This document shows, in pieces, positions 1 through 7,646 of a stretch of DNA of 64,000 bases (positions within the stretch are counted from its first letter, which is position 1; the number at the start of each line of letters is the position of its first letter). This stretch comes from an uncultured Roseateles sp. (GTDB taxonomy: Bacteria > Pseudomonadota > Gammaproteobacteria > Burkholderiales > Burkholderiaceae_C), in assembly GCF_913777145.1 (NCBI RefSeq), contig NZ_CAJYPS010000027.1, positions 1 through 64,000 of the forward strand, given 5' to 3'. Position numbers and translations under genes: made by a program. The notes under the pieces are model-generated. The model had not been told where the DNA came from, ran no database searches, and worked only from the letters and a program-made list of their open reading frames with translations.

Positions 1-41
1 GCGGGCCAGAAAGTAGGTCGCCCGCCGGGACTGAGCCCGGA

Positions 42-72
42 CACAAGGCAGCCCACTGCGGGCTGCCTTGTG
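42..72. terminator. Hairpin, probable terminator of an upstream gene
   Basis: Perfect inverted repeat with 13-nt arms (42-54 and 60-72, reading CACAAGGCAGCCC and its complement) and a 5-nt loop. There is no clear T-run on either side, so it may be a weak or bidirectional terminator. An upstream gene could end at a TAG at 14-16, but too little of it is present to identify. Confidence 0.5.
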
Positions 73-82
73 CCTGGCGAAG

Positions 83-108
83 GGCTTGCCGCTTGCAAGC
101 GGCAAGCC
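83..108. repeat. 26-bp perfect palindrome
   Basis: Positions 83-108 form an uninterrupted palindrome (half-site GGCTTGCCGCTTG followed directly by its complement). It lies between the hairpin at 42-72 and the radical SAM gene. Its outer arms (GCTTGCCG / CGGCAAGC) recur in the hairpin at 11586-11614, so it may be a copy of a dispersed intergenic palindrome, an operator or part of a terminator. The rest of 1-190 shows nothing else. Confidence 0.6.
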
Positions 109-190
109 AGAACTCCCGGCATGGGCCGTCGCACACAGACCAAAACAGCGCAAACAACCAGAACAAACCCCGCCCGCGACAATCGCCCCC

Positions 191-2122
191 ATGTCGCCCG
201 CTTCCCCCCGCGTCCTCGCCGTCATCCCCCCGATGACGCAGCTGAACACGCCCTACCCCTCCACCGCCTACCTCACCGGCTTCCTGCGCACCCAGCAGAT
301 CGATGCCCGCCAGGTGGACCTGGCGCTGGCGCTGGTGCTGGAGCTGTTCTCCCCCGCGGGGCTGAGGCAACTGCGGGCCGTCGTGCAGGCGCTGCCAGCC
401 CCGCAGCGCACGCCGCAGACCGCGTGGTTTGACGAGGCCTTTGACACCATCCTCGCGGTCACGCCGCGCACGCTGGCCTTTCTGCAGGGGCGCGACCCGA
501 CGCTCGCGCACCGCATCAACACCCGCGCCTTCCTGCCCGAGGGCGCGCGCTTTGCGGTGCTGGACCATTACGTGGACGCCGAGGAAGGCGAAGACCCGCT
601 CGCCTGGGCCTTTGGCGCCCTGGGCCTGCAGGACCGCGCGCGCCACCTGGCCACGCTGTTCCTCAACGACCTGGCCGACGTGCTGCGCGACGCGGTGGAT
701 GAGCGCTTCGAGTTCGTGCGCTACGCCGAGAAGCTGGCCGCGGCGCAGGCGCATTTCGACCCGCTGGCCGAAGCGCTGGCAGCAAAGCCCCATCTGATCG
801 ACGCGACGCTGCAGCGGCTGACGCGGGACGCTCTGGCGCAGCACGAGCCGGACGTGGTGCTGCTGTCCGTGCCCTTCCCGGGCTCGGTGTACGCGGCGCT
901 GCGCATCGCACAGGCAATCAAGGCTGAGCGGCCCGGCGTGGTCATCGTGCTGGGCGGCGGCTATGTGAACACCGAGCTGCGCGAGCTGGCCGAGCCGCGG
1001 CTGTTCGACTTCGTGGACTACGTGACGCTGGACGCCGGCGAGCGCCCGCTGCTGGCGCTGCTGGAACATGTGGCGGGCAGGCGCTCCAAGACGCGCCTCG
1101 TGCGCACGTTCTGGCGCGATGGCACTGAGGTCCGGTATACCAACTTCGTCGAGCCCGACGTGCCCTTCGAGGCCGTGGGCACGCCCACCTGGGACGGGCT
1201 GCCGCTGAACCGGTATCTCTCGCTGCTGGACATGCTCAACCCCATGAACCGGCTGTGGAGCGACGGGCGCTGGAACAAGCTGACCGTGGCGCATGGCTGC
1301 TACTGGAAGAAGTGCAGCTTCTGCGACGTGAGCCTGGACTACATCTCGCGCTACGAGGCCGCGTCCGCCGAGGTGCTGGTGGACCGCATCGAGGCCATCG
1401 TGGCCGAGACCGGCCAGACCGGCTTTCACTTCGTGGACGAGGCCGCGCCGCCTAAGGTGCTGAAGGCCCTGGCCGAGGAGCTGTTGAGGCGCGGCGTGGC
1501 CATCAGCTGGTGGGGCAATATCCGCTTCGAGAAGACCTTCACGCCCGAGCTGTGTCAGTTGCTGGCCGACAGCGGCTGCATCGCGGTGTCGGGCGGGCTG
1601 GAAGTGGCGAGCGACCGGCTGCTGCAGCTGATGAAGAAGGGCGTGTCGGTGGACCAGGTGGCCCGCGTGACCAAGGCGTTTGCCGATGCCGGCGTGCTGG
1701 TCCATGCCTACCTGATGTACGGCTTCCCCACGCAGACGACGCAGGACACGGTGGACGCGCTGGAATACGTGCGCCAGCTGTTCGAGCATGGCTGCATACA
1801 CAGCGGCTTCTTCCACCGCTTTGCCTGCACCGTGCACTCGCCGGTGGGCATGAACCCGGCCGAGTACGGCGTCACGCTGCAGCCGCTGCCGCCAGGGCGC
1901 TTTGCGAAGAACGATGTTGCCTTCATCGACCCCACGCCCACCGACCACGAGGGCCTGGGCCAGGGACTGAAGAAGGGCCTCTACAACTTCATGCACGGCA
2001 TCGGCCTGGACAGCGACATCCGCAGCTGGTTCCCGGTGCGCGTGCCCAAGACCACGGTGCCGCGGCGCTTCGTGGAGCGGGCGCTGGCAAGCCCGGATCG
2101 CCAGGACCGCCGCCGCGCCTGA
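191..2122 (+). CDS. B12-binding domain radical SAM protein
   Basis: Predicted 643-residue radical SAM enzyme of the cobalamin-binding-domain class; substrate unknown. Residues about 1-300 look like a Rossmann-type B12-binding region: ALRIAQAIK, then LGGGYVNTEL and a DAGERPLLALLEH stretch. The usual DxHxxG cobalamin motif is not seen. The radical SAM core starts near residue 360 with Cys370, Cys375 and Cys378 (HGCYWKKCSFCD), a CX4CX2C spacing rather than the canonical CX3CX2C. SGGLEVASDRLL and YGFPTQT later in the core fit the family. I chose the ATG at 191 because homology-like sequence (PRVLAVIPPMTQLNTPYPS) begins there; the open frame extends 41 low-quality codons upstream. The next gene starts 11 bp after the stop. 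Oxygen-sensitive Fe-S chemistry in the cytoplasm is inferred. Confidence 0.85.
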   Translation: MSPASPRVLAVIPPMTQLNTPYPSTAYLTGFLRTQQIDARQVDLALALVLELFSPAGLRQLRAVVQALPAPQRTPQTAWFDEAFDTILAVTPRTLAFLQGRDPTLAHRINTRAFLPEGARFAVLDHYVDAEEGEDPLAWAFGALGLQDRARHLATLFLNDLADVLRDAVDERFEFVRYAEKLAAAQAHFDPLAEALAAKPHLIDATLQRLTRDALAQHEPDVVLLSVPFPGSVYAALRIAQAIKAERPGVVIVLGGGYVNTELRELAEPRLFDFVDYVTLDAGERPLLALLEHVAGRRSKTRLVRTFWRDGTEVRYTNFVEPDVPFEAVGTPTWDGLPLNRYLSLLDMLNPMNRLWSDGRWNKLTVAHGCYWKKCSFCDVSLDYISRYEAASAEVLVDRIEAIVAETGQTGFHFVDEAAPPKVLKALAEELLRRGVAISWWGNIRFEKTFTPELCQLLADSGCIAVSGGLEVASDRLLQLMKKGVSVDQVARVTKAFADAGVLVHAYLMYGFPTQTTQDTVDALEYVRQLFEHGCIHSGFFHRFACTVHSPVGMNPAEYGVTLQPLPPGRFAKNDVAFIDPTPTDHEGLGQGLKKGLYNFMHGIGLDSDIRSWFPVRVPKTTVPRRFVERALASPDRQDRRRA

Positions 2123-2133
2123 CACTGGCGGCG

Positions 2134-2466
2134 ATGTTCACCTCGACCTTCACCTTCGCCAAGGGCGACTACGACGCCGACTTCCACGCACTGGACGCGC
2201 GCATCGCCGAGCTGGCCCGCGCCATCCCGGGCTATTTGGGCGAGGAGGCCTGGGAGAACCCCGCCACCGGCCAGCTGTCCAACGTCTACTACTGGGACTC
2301 GATGGCGGCGCTGCAGCAGCTGATGCAGCACCCCGCCCACCGCGAGGCCAAGGCCGCCCAGGCGCGCTGGCTGCGGGGCTACCAGGTGGTCATCGCCCAG
2401 GTGCTGCGCAGCTATGGCGACGGGGGTATTGAGCACCCGCTGGCCGCACGACCCGACACCCCATAG
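2134..2466 (+). CDS. ABM-fold (antibiotic biosynthesis monooxygenase-like) protein
   Basis: Small 110-residue protein resembling the dimeric alpha+beta barrel ABM family. It begins MFTSTFTFAKGDYDADFHAL and carries the typical GYLGEEAWENP and YYWDSMAALQQLMQHPAHREAKA stretches of these cofactor-free or haem-binding small enzymes. It sits 11 bp after the radical SAM gene and 16 bp before the cyclophilin gene on the same strand, so co-transcription is likely. The substrate cannot be read from sequence; many members are of unknown function. It lies in the same frame as a long upstream shadow, and the ATG at 2134 is where family-like sequence starts. Confidence 0.75.
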   Translation: MFTSTFTFAKGDYDADFHALDARIAELARAIPGYLGEEAWENPATGQLSNVYYWDSMAALQQLMQHPAHREAKAAQARWLRGYQVVIAQVLRSYGDGGIEHPLAARPDTP

Positions 2467-2482
2467 CCCTGAACGCACCCTC

Positions 2483-3073
2483 ATGCAACGCCGCCACCTG
2501 CTCTCCCTCGCCGCCCTGCCGCTGGCAGCGCACGCCGCACCTGCCACGCCCGCCGTCGTGCGCACCCGCGTGGACACGCCGCTGGGCCCTTTCGTCATCG
2601 AGGTGAACCCGGCGGTCGCGCCCATCACCGTCGCCAACTACCTGGCCTATGTGGACCGCGGGCTGCTGAAGCACCCGTCGGTCTACCGCATCGTCACGCT
2701 GGCCAACCAGACGCCGGACACGGCGCACAAGATCGAGGTGGTGCAGTGGGGCCTGAACCTGCCGGACGAGGCCCCGCCGCTGCTGCCGGCGATTGCGCAC
2801 GAGACCACGCAGCAGACCGGGCTGCGCCACCGCGACGGCACGGTGTCCATGGCGCGCAACCAGCCCGGCACGGCCACGGCCGAGTTCTTCATCTGCGTGG
2901 GTGACCAACCGGCACTGGACTTCGGCGGCGGCCGCAACCCCGATGGCCAGGGCTTCGCCGCCTTCGGTCAGGTGGTGCAGGGCATGGACGTGGTGCGTGC
3001 GCTGCACCGCCTGGGCGGCGCGGAGCAGTGGCTCAAGGCGCCGATTGCGCTGGGTGGCGTGACGCGGGTCTGA
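2483..3073 (+). CDS. Peptidylprolyl isomerase, cyclophilin type, exported
   Basis: Cyclophilin-fold peptidyl-prolyl cis-trans isomerase of 196 residues. The ATG at 2483 gives MQRRHLLSLAALPLAAHAAP, an RR-containing signal peptide with an AHA cleavage site, so the enzyme probably acts in the periplasm; the frame is open further upstream but that part lacks family similarity. The core shows DTPLGPFVIEV, PITVANYLAYVD, then VSMARNQPGTATAEFFICVG, which matches the cyclophilin MAR...SAxSQFFI segment, followed by FAAFGQVVQGMDVV. The gene starts 16 bp after the ABM gene. Role inferred: folding of exported proteins. Confidence 0.9.
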   Translation: MQRRHLLSLAALPLAAHAAPATPAVVRTRVDTPLGPFVIEVNPAVAPITVANYLAYVDRGLLKHPSVYRIVTLANQTPDTAHKIEVVQWGLNLPDEAPPLLPAIAHETTQQTGLRHRDGTVSMARNQPGTATAEFFICVGDQPALDFGGGRNPDGQGFAAFGQVVQGMDVVRALHRLGGAEQWLKAPIALGGVTRV

Positions 3074-3098
3074 GCCCGCCGGGCGGCGACGACCGGAC

Positions 3099-4508
3099 TC
3101 AGGTGCCCGACGCGTCGGGCAGCGCCAAAGTTGGCGGCGGCGCCGGCGGCAGGCTGAGCCGCGCGCGCAGGCCCGGTCCCTCGCGGGCGTCCAGCAGTTC
3201 CAGCTTGCCGTTGTGGCGGGCCGCGATGTCGGCGGCGATCGCCAGGCCCAGGCCCGAGCCATTGCCCGAGGCCTGGTTGCCGCGCCGGAAGCGTTGCATC
3301 GCCGCCGCGCGCTCGGCCGGCGGGATGCCGGGGCCGTTGTCCTCCACCTCGATCCAGCTGCTGTGCTCGTCATGGCCGCAGCGCACCGTGATGCGGGCCT
3401 TGGGGCCGGCGTAGTTCACCGCGTTGTGGATCAGGTTCTCCAGCAGCTCGCGCAGCAGGAAGGCATGGCCCAGCGCCGGCGCGTCGGCCAGCTCGAAGCC
3501 CAGGTCCACGCCCTCGGGCAGCGCGCGATGCGCCCAGTCCTGGCCGCTCTCGGTCGCGATCTCGCGCAGGTCCACGCGCTGGCCCACCTCCACGCTGCGG
3601 TCTTCCGCGCGCGCCAGCGACAGCAGTTGCTGGGCCAGGCGCGCACTGCGCTGCACGCGCTGGCGCAGCCGCTCCAGCAGTGGGTCCATGCGGCCGTCGT
3701 GCGGCTCCAGCATGGCCAGCTCGATCTCGGTCTGCAGCGAGGTCAGCGGCGTGCGCAGCTGGTGGGCCGCATCGGCCAGGAACTCGCGCTGCGCCTCGGC
3801 CGCGCGGCCCAGGCGCTCGAACAAACGGTTGAACGCGGCCTGCAGCGGCACCAGCTCGCGCGGCAGCGGCGCGCTCAGCGGCGTGAGGCGGTGCAGATCG
3901 CGGTGCTCCAGCTCGGCGCTCATTTCGGTCAGCGGCGCCAGGCCGCGGCGTATCGCCCACCAGCCGGCCAGGCCCAGCAGCAGCGCCAGCATCAGGCCGT
4001 TGAGCGCCACCACGCTGCCGATCTCGCTTTGCAGCGCATCGCGCTTGTGTAGGGTTTCGGCCACCAGCACCTGGCAGGGGCTGAGGCCGCAGTCCACGCC
4101 CAGCTGCACCAGACGCAGCTCGCGCTCGCGCAGCCGCGCGTCGGAATAACGCGTGGCGCCGGCGGCCTGCGGCAGCGGGCGCGGCTGCAGCTCGGCCAGG
4201 CCGGCATCACCCTGCAAGACCTGACCCTGTGTACCCAGCACCAGGTAGAACACGTCGTCCTGGCGGTCGAAGCGCAGCGCGCGGTCCATGGTGGCGCTGA
4301 TCTCGATGCGGGGCTGCTCGCCGCGCGTGTCGATCTGGCCGGCCAGCGTCAGCGCGGTGTCTTCCAGGCCCTCGTCCAGCCAGCTCTGCGCGCTGCGCTG
4401 CACCTGGCCGTACAGGCCCACGCCCAGCAGCGGCAACGCCACCAGCAGCGGCAGCGACAGCCAGAAGAACAGCCGCCGCTGCAGGCTGGAGCGCGGCCCC
4501 TCAGCCAT
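3099..4508 (-). CDS. Sensor histidine kinase (TctE/QseC-like)
   Basis: Membrane histidine kinase of 469 residues. One membrane segment lies at about 12-33, a periplasmic sensor domain at about 34-165 resembling the 2CSK_N domain of TctE-type kinases, and a second segment at about 168-187. HAMP-like linker follows, then the H box with phospho-acceptor His249 (FLADAAHQLRTPLTSL), N box (NLIHNAVNYAG), and G boxes (VEDNGPGIP, GNGSGLGLAIA). The ATG at 4508 gives an 8-nt overlap with the response regulator stop, a sign of translational coupling. It should phosphorylate the partner regulator. The signal is unknown; QseC and TctE kinases respond to quite different cues. Confidence 0.9.
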   Translation of the reverse strand: MAEGPRSSLQRRLFFWLSLPLLVALPLLGVGLYGQVQRSAQSWLDEGLEDTALTLAGQIDTRGEQPRIEISATMDRALRFDRQDDVFYLVLGTQGQVLQGDAGLAELQPRPLPQAAGATRYSDARLRERELRLVQLGVDCGLSPCQVLVAETLHKRDALQSEIGSVVALNGLMLALLLGLAGWWAIRRGLAPLTEMSAELEHRDLHRLTPLSAPLPRELVPLQAAFNRLFERLGRAAEAQREFLADAAHQLRTPLTSLQTEIELAMLEPHDGRMDPLLERLRQRVQRSARLAQQLLSLARAEDRSVEVGQRVDLREIATESGQDWAHRALPEGVDLGFELADAPALGHAFLLRELLENLIHNAVNYAGPKARITVRCGHDEHSSWIEVEDNGPGIPPAERAAAMQRFRRGNQASGNGSGLGLAIAADIAARHNGKLELLDAREGPGLRARLSLPPAPPPTLALPDASGT

Positions 4509-5181
4509 GCGACAGCGGCGTTTCCTCGAGCAGGTAACCCAGGCCGCGCACGGTGCGCAGCTGCACGCCACCGGGCTCGATCTTGGCGCGCAGACGCGAG
4601 AGGCAGACCTCGATCGCGTTGTCGCTGACGCCCTGGTCCCAGGCATTGCTGGCCAGCGCGATATGTTCCTTGGGCACGACCTTGCCGGCGCGCGCCATCA
4701 GAAAGCCCAGCACGTCCCACTCGCGGGCGGACAGCGCCAGAGGCTCTTCATCGATGTAGGCACGGCGCGCCTCCTGGTCGATGCGCACGCGCGCCAGCTG
4801 CAGCTGGTTGCTGGTGCGCGCCTGGCTGCGCCGCACCAGCGCACGGGCGCGCGCCACCAGCTCGGTCAACGCGAAGGGCTTCACCAGATAGTCGTCGGCG
4901 CCGCCCTCCAGGCCGCGCACGCGGTCTTCCACCGCGTCACGGGCGGTGAGTATGAGCACCGGCACCGCCAGGCCCTCGCCGCGCACGCGGCGCAGCGTCT
5001 CGAAGCCGTCGATGCCGGCCAGGCCGATGTCGAGGATCAGCAGGTCGTAGGCATCCTCACGCAGCGAGCGCGGCACCGGCTCGCCGCGCGCGCTGCAGTC
5101 GACCACCCAGCCCTGTGAGCGCAAGGCCCGGGCGGTGGTTTCGACCAGTTGTTCATCGTCTTCGACGAGCAGGATTCGCAT
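4501..5181 (-). CDS. OmpR-family response regulator (TctD/QseB-like)
   Basis: DNA-binding response regulator of 226 residues, first gene of a regulator-kinase operon. The receiver domain has acidic residues Asp8/Asp9 (LVEDDE), phospho-acceptor Asp51 (LLILDIGLAGIDG) and Lys101 (DDYLVKPF). A winged-helix C-terminal domain ends in LSRLRAKIEPGGVQLRTVRGLGYLLEE, shown here in part only as a family hallmark (RTVRGLGYLL). Start at 5181 is the ATG directly before the receiver domain (MRILLVEDDEQ). It is divergent from the hydrolase-ACP-KS operon across 118 bp, so that operon is a reasonable candidate target, but this is inference. Confidence 0.92.
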   Translation of the reverse strand: MRILLVEDDEQLVETTARALRSQGWVVDCSARGEPVPRSLREDAYDLLILDIGLAGIDGFETLRRVRGEGLAVPVLILTARDAVEDRVRGLEGGADDYLVKPFALTELVARARALVRRSQARTSNQLQLARVRIDQEARRAYIDEEPLALSAREWDVLGFLMARAGKVVPKEHIALASNAWDQGVSDNAIEVCLSRLRAKIEPGGVQLRTVRGLGYLLEETPLSHG

Positions 5182-5261
5182 GGCAGCAAAAGTATGGCGC
5201 GAACATCGCGATAGGGCTGACAAAGGGCTGTCACCGACCGACAGGTGCCGGCAAGCCTGAA

Positions 5262-5304
5262 GTCATGCCGATGACGGCGCCGGTTTCGACACTGTCGGCA
5301 TGAC
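5262..5304 (+). promoter_or_regulatory. Inverted repeat overlapping the start codon of the hydrolase gene
   Basis: Ten-nt arms GTCATGCCGA (5262-5271) and TCGGCATGAC (5295-5304), 23 nt apart, perfectly complementary. The downstream arm contains the ATG at 5300-5302. It could be an operator or an mRNA hairpin that hides the start codon. A shorter repeat CTGTC/GACAG lies just upstream near 5229-5245. Confidence 0.45.
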
Positions 5305-6142
5305 GATATCTCAAGGTGATCGCCCCGCGGTACTGCTGCTGCACGGGCTGTGCGCCAACCCGCTGGAACTTGCGCCGGTCGCCAAGGCGCTGCGCGAGGT
5401 GGGCTATGTGGTGGAAGTGCCGGAGCTGCCCGGCTACGGCGTCAGCGCCCGCGCCGGCGGCGAGGCCACGCCGGTGCGCCCCTTCGAGGAGTGGATTGCC
5501 GAGGTGGAGGCCATCCATGACCGGCTCGCCGCCGAACATGGCCGCGTGGCCGTGGGCGGCCTGTGCATGGGCGCGGTGCTGTCGATGGCGCTGGCCGCGC
5601 GCCGCCCGGCCAGTGCGCTGGTGCTGATCTCCACCACACTGCATTTCGACGGCTGGAACGTGTCGCCCTGGCGCCGCCTGCTGCCACTGGCCTACCTGCC
5701 GCCGCTGCGCCGCCGCATGAGCTTCCGCGAGACCCAGCCCTTCGGCCTGAAGAACGAGCGCCTGCGCGCCTGGGTGGAGCAGGCCATGGCCTCGCACCAG
5801 GTGTCGGCCGTGGGCGCGGCGCGGCTGTCGGCCGCGGCACTGTTCGAGGCCAGCCGGCTGATACGCCATGTGCGCGCCCGCCTGAGCCGCCTGACCATGC
5901 CCTCGGTCGTGCTGCACGCCACCGAGGACGACGTGGCCGGCCCGCGCAGCGTGCACGAACTCGAAGCGCGCCTGGGCCACCAGCCCGAGGTGCACTGGTT
6001 CCACGACAGCTATCACATGCTGACGCTGGACAACGAACGCCAGGCGGTCGCGCGCACCGTGCGCGACTTCCTGCTGCGCCGCCATCCGCTGGCGGCCCTG
6101 CCCCCCACCCCTCACGGAGCCCTTGATGAGCAACACGCTTGA
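5300..6142 (+). CDS. Alpha/beta hydrolase with Cys at the nucleophile position
   Basis: Soluble alpha/beta hydrolase-fold protein of 280 residues, similar in layout to small carboxylesterases (LLLHGLCANPLEL oxyanion region; ELPGYG). The nucleophile elbow reads VGGLCMGAV, so Cys89 replaces the usual Ser. Candidate acid is Asp210 or Asp211 (HATEDDVAGP) and the His is His239 (DSYHMLTLD). GxCxG is known from polyhydroxyalkanoate synthases and dienelactone hydrolases, where Cys forms a covalent intermediate. The gene overlaps the ACP gene by 17 nt and heads a hydrolase-ACP-ketosynthase operon. This suggests action on an acyl thioester: thioesterase or acyltransferase is more likely than a general esterase. 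That role is inferred. Confidence 0.85.
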   Translation: MTISQGDRPAVLLLHGLCANPLELAPVAKALREVGYVVEVPELPGYGVSARAGGEATPVRPFEEWIAEVEAIHDRLAAEHGRVAVGGLCMGAVLSMALAARRPASALVLISTTLHFDGWNVSPWRRLLPLAYLPPLRRRMSFRETQPFGLKNERLRAWVEQAMASHQVSAVGAARLSAAALFEASRLIRHVRARLSRLTMPSVVLHATEDDVAGPRSVHELEARLGHQPEVHWFHDSYHMLTLDNERQAVARTVRDFLLRRHPLAALPPTPHGALDEQHA

Positions 6143-6389
6143 ACAACTCTGCCAGATCGCCCAACGCGAGCTGGGCGTCGAAACCCTGACCGCCCAGGTC
6201 GACACGCCCTTCGCCGAGCTGGGGCTGGACTCGCTGGGCCTGGTGGACTTCATGTTCACGGTGGAAGACCACTTCCACATCAACATCGAGCATGACCGCG
6301 CGCTGCAGAACCCCACGCTGAGCGGCCTGGCCACGCTGGTGGACGAGCTGCTGGCGGCCAAGACCGCGGCCACGCCGGTCGCGGCCTGA
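6126..6389 (+). CDS. Acyl carrier protein
   Basis: Acyl carrier protein of 87 residues. Ser36 in LGLDSLGLVDF is the expected phosphopantetheine attachment site. The acidic helix II region and the small size are typical, though it is clearly not the housekeeping AcpP. The ATG at 6126 has a GGAG ribosome site six nt upstream (inside the hydrolase gene); a TTG just before it is a less likely start. It overlaps the hydrolase by 17 nt and is followed two nt after its stop by the ketosynthase, so all three are probably made together. It presumably presents acyl chains to the KS and to the Cys-hydrolase. Confidence 0.92.
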   Translation: MSNTLEQLCQIAQRELGVETLTAQVDTPFAELGLDSLGLVDFMFTVEDHFHINIEHDRALQNPTLSGLATLVDELLAAKTAATPVAA

Positions 6390-6391
6390 GC

Positions 6392-7609
6392 ATGCGCATC
6401 GTCATCACCGGCCTGGGCGCGGTCAGCGCGCTGGGCGCCGGCGCCGAAGCACTGGCCGACGCGCTGCTTGAGGGCCGCTCGGGTATCACCCCCCAGCCGG
6501 GCAGCCCGGCCCACGGCCTGAACCCGCATGCGGCGGCGGTGGTGTCGCACGCGCTGGGCGCGGCCATGCCGCCGGCCCAGCGCAATCTGCACGACCGCCA
6601 CGGCCTGCTGGCGCTGGAGGCCGCGGCCGAGGCCTGGGCCCAGGCCGGCCTGCCCGCCACCGCGCCCGAGCCCACGCGCGCCGGCATCGCCTGGGGCACG
6701 GGCCTGGGCGGCTCTGGCTCGCTGGAGGCCTCCTATGCCCAGGTCTTCACCGGCCAGCCGCCGCGCGTCCACCCCTACACGGTGGTGCGTGTGATGGCCA
6801 ATGCCGCGTCCTCCCACCTGGCCATGCGCTACCAGCTGCAGGCCGCGCAGCTGGCGGTCAGCAATGCCTGCGCGTCCTCGGCCCAGGCCATGGGCGAGGC
6901 GCTGTGGCTGCTGCGCAATGGCCGCGCCGACGTGATGCTGGTGGGCGGCTCGGAGTCCATGCTCAACCTGGGCAGCGTGATCGGCTGGCAGGCCATGGGT
7001 GTGATGGCGCCGCTGGATGCGGAGCATCCCGAGCAGAGCTGCCGCCCCTTTGACGACGCCCGCCGCGGCCTGGTGCTGGGCGAAGGCGCGGCCGCGCTGG
7101 TGCTGGAGACCGAGGCCCATGCGCTGGCGCGCGGCGCCACGCCGCTGGCGGTGCTGGCCGGCTACGGCCACAGCGTGGACGCAGTGCACCTGTCCCGCCC
7201 CGATGCGGGCGGCCAGCGGCGCGCGATGCGCGCGGCGCTGGACGACGCCGGCATGACGCCGGGCGACATCGGCTATGTGAACGCCCACGGCACGGCCACC
7301 GAGGTGGGTGACGCGGTGGAGGCGGAGTCGGTGGCGGCGGTGTTCGGCACCCGCGGCGTGCCGCTGTCGGCCACCAAGGCGCTGCACGGCCACCTGATCG
7401 GGGCCGGCGGCGCGCTGGAGCTGGTGGCCACGGTGCAGTCGCTGCGCCGCGGCCTGCTGCCGGCCAGCGCCCATGTGCGCAGCAGCGCGCTGGACGCGCA
7501 GGTGGACCTGATCACCGGCGGCCCGCGCGAGACCCGCGCGCGCGCGGCCATGTCCAACTCCTTCGCGTTCGGCGGCAGCAATGTCGCGCTGATCGTCACG
7601 ACGCCTTGA
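6392..7609 (+). CDS. Beta-ketoacyl-ACP synthase (FabF/KAS II-like)
   Basis: Condensing enzyme of 405 residues. The Cys-His-His triad is complete: Cys160 (SNACASSAQAMG), His299 (VNAHGTATEVGD) and His334 (KALHGHLIGAGG). The N terminus MRIVITGLGAVSALG and C terminus NSFAFGGSNVALI are standard for KAS I/II. It would extend an acyl chain on the adjacent ACP by Claisen condensation. It is the last gene of the hydrolase-ACP-KS operon; no ketoreductase, dehydratase or malonyl transferase lies nearby, so it must borrow those from fatty-acid synthesis or make a single condensation. Convergent with the M61 peptidase gene 37 bp downstream. Confidence 0.92.
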   Translation: MRIVITGLGAVSALGAGAEALADALLEGRSGITPQPGSPAHGLNPHAAAVVSHALGAAMPPAQRNLHDRHGLLALEAAAEAWAQAGLPATAPEPTRAGIAWGTGLGGSGSLEASYAQVFTGQPPRVHPYTVVRVMANAASSHLAMRYQLQAAQLAVSNACASSAQAMGEALWLLRNGRADVMLVGGSESMLNLGSVIGWQAMGVMAPLDAEHPEQSCRPFDDARRGLVLGEGAAALVLETEAHALARGATPLAVLAGYGHSVDAVHLSRPDAGGQRRAMRAALDDAGMTPGDIGYVNAHGTATEVGDAVEAESVAAVFGTRGVPLSATKALHGHLIGAGGALELVATVQSLRRGLLPASAHVRSSALDAQVDLITGGPRETRARAAMSNSFAFGGSNVALIVTTP

Positions 7610-7646
7610 GGCCATCAAGGCGGTCGCGCCGCCCGGCCGCGGCGGC

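Noticed and set aside
5231-7618. A 795-codon minus-strand frame
   Set aside because: It is antisense to the hydrolase-ACP-ketosynthase operon, whose three products have clear catalytic motifs. The translation has no recognisable fold.
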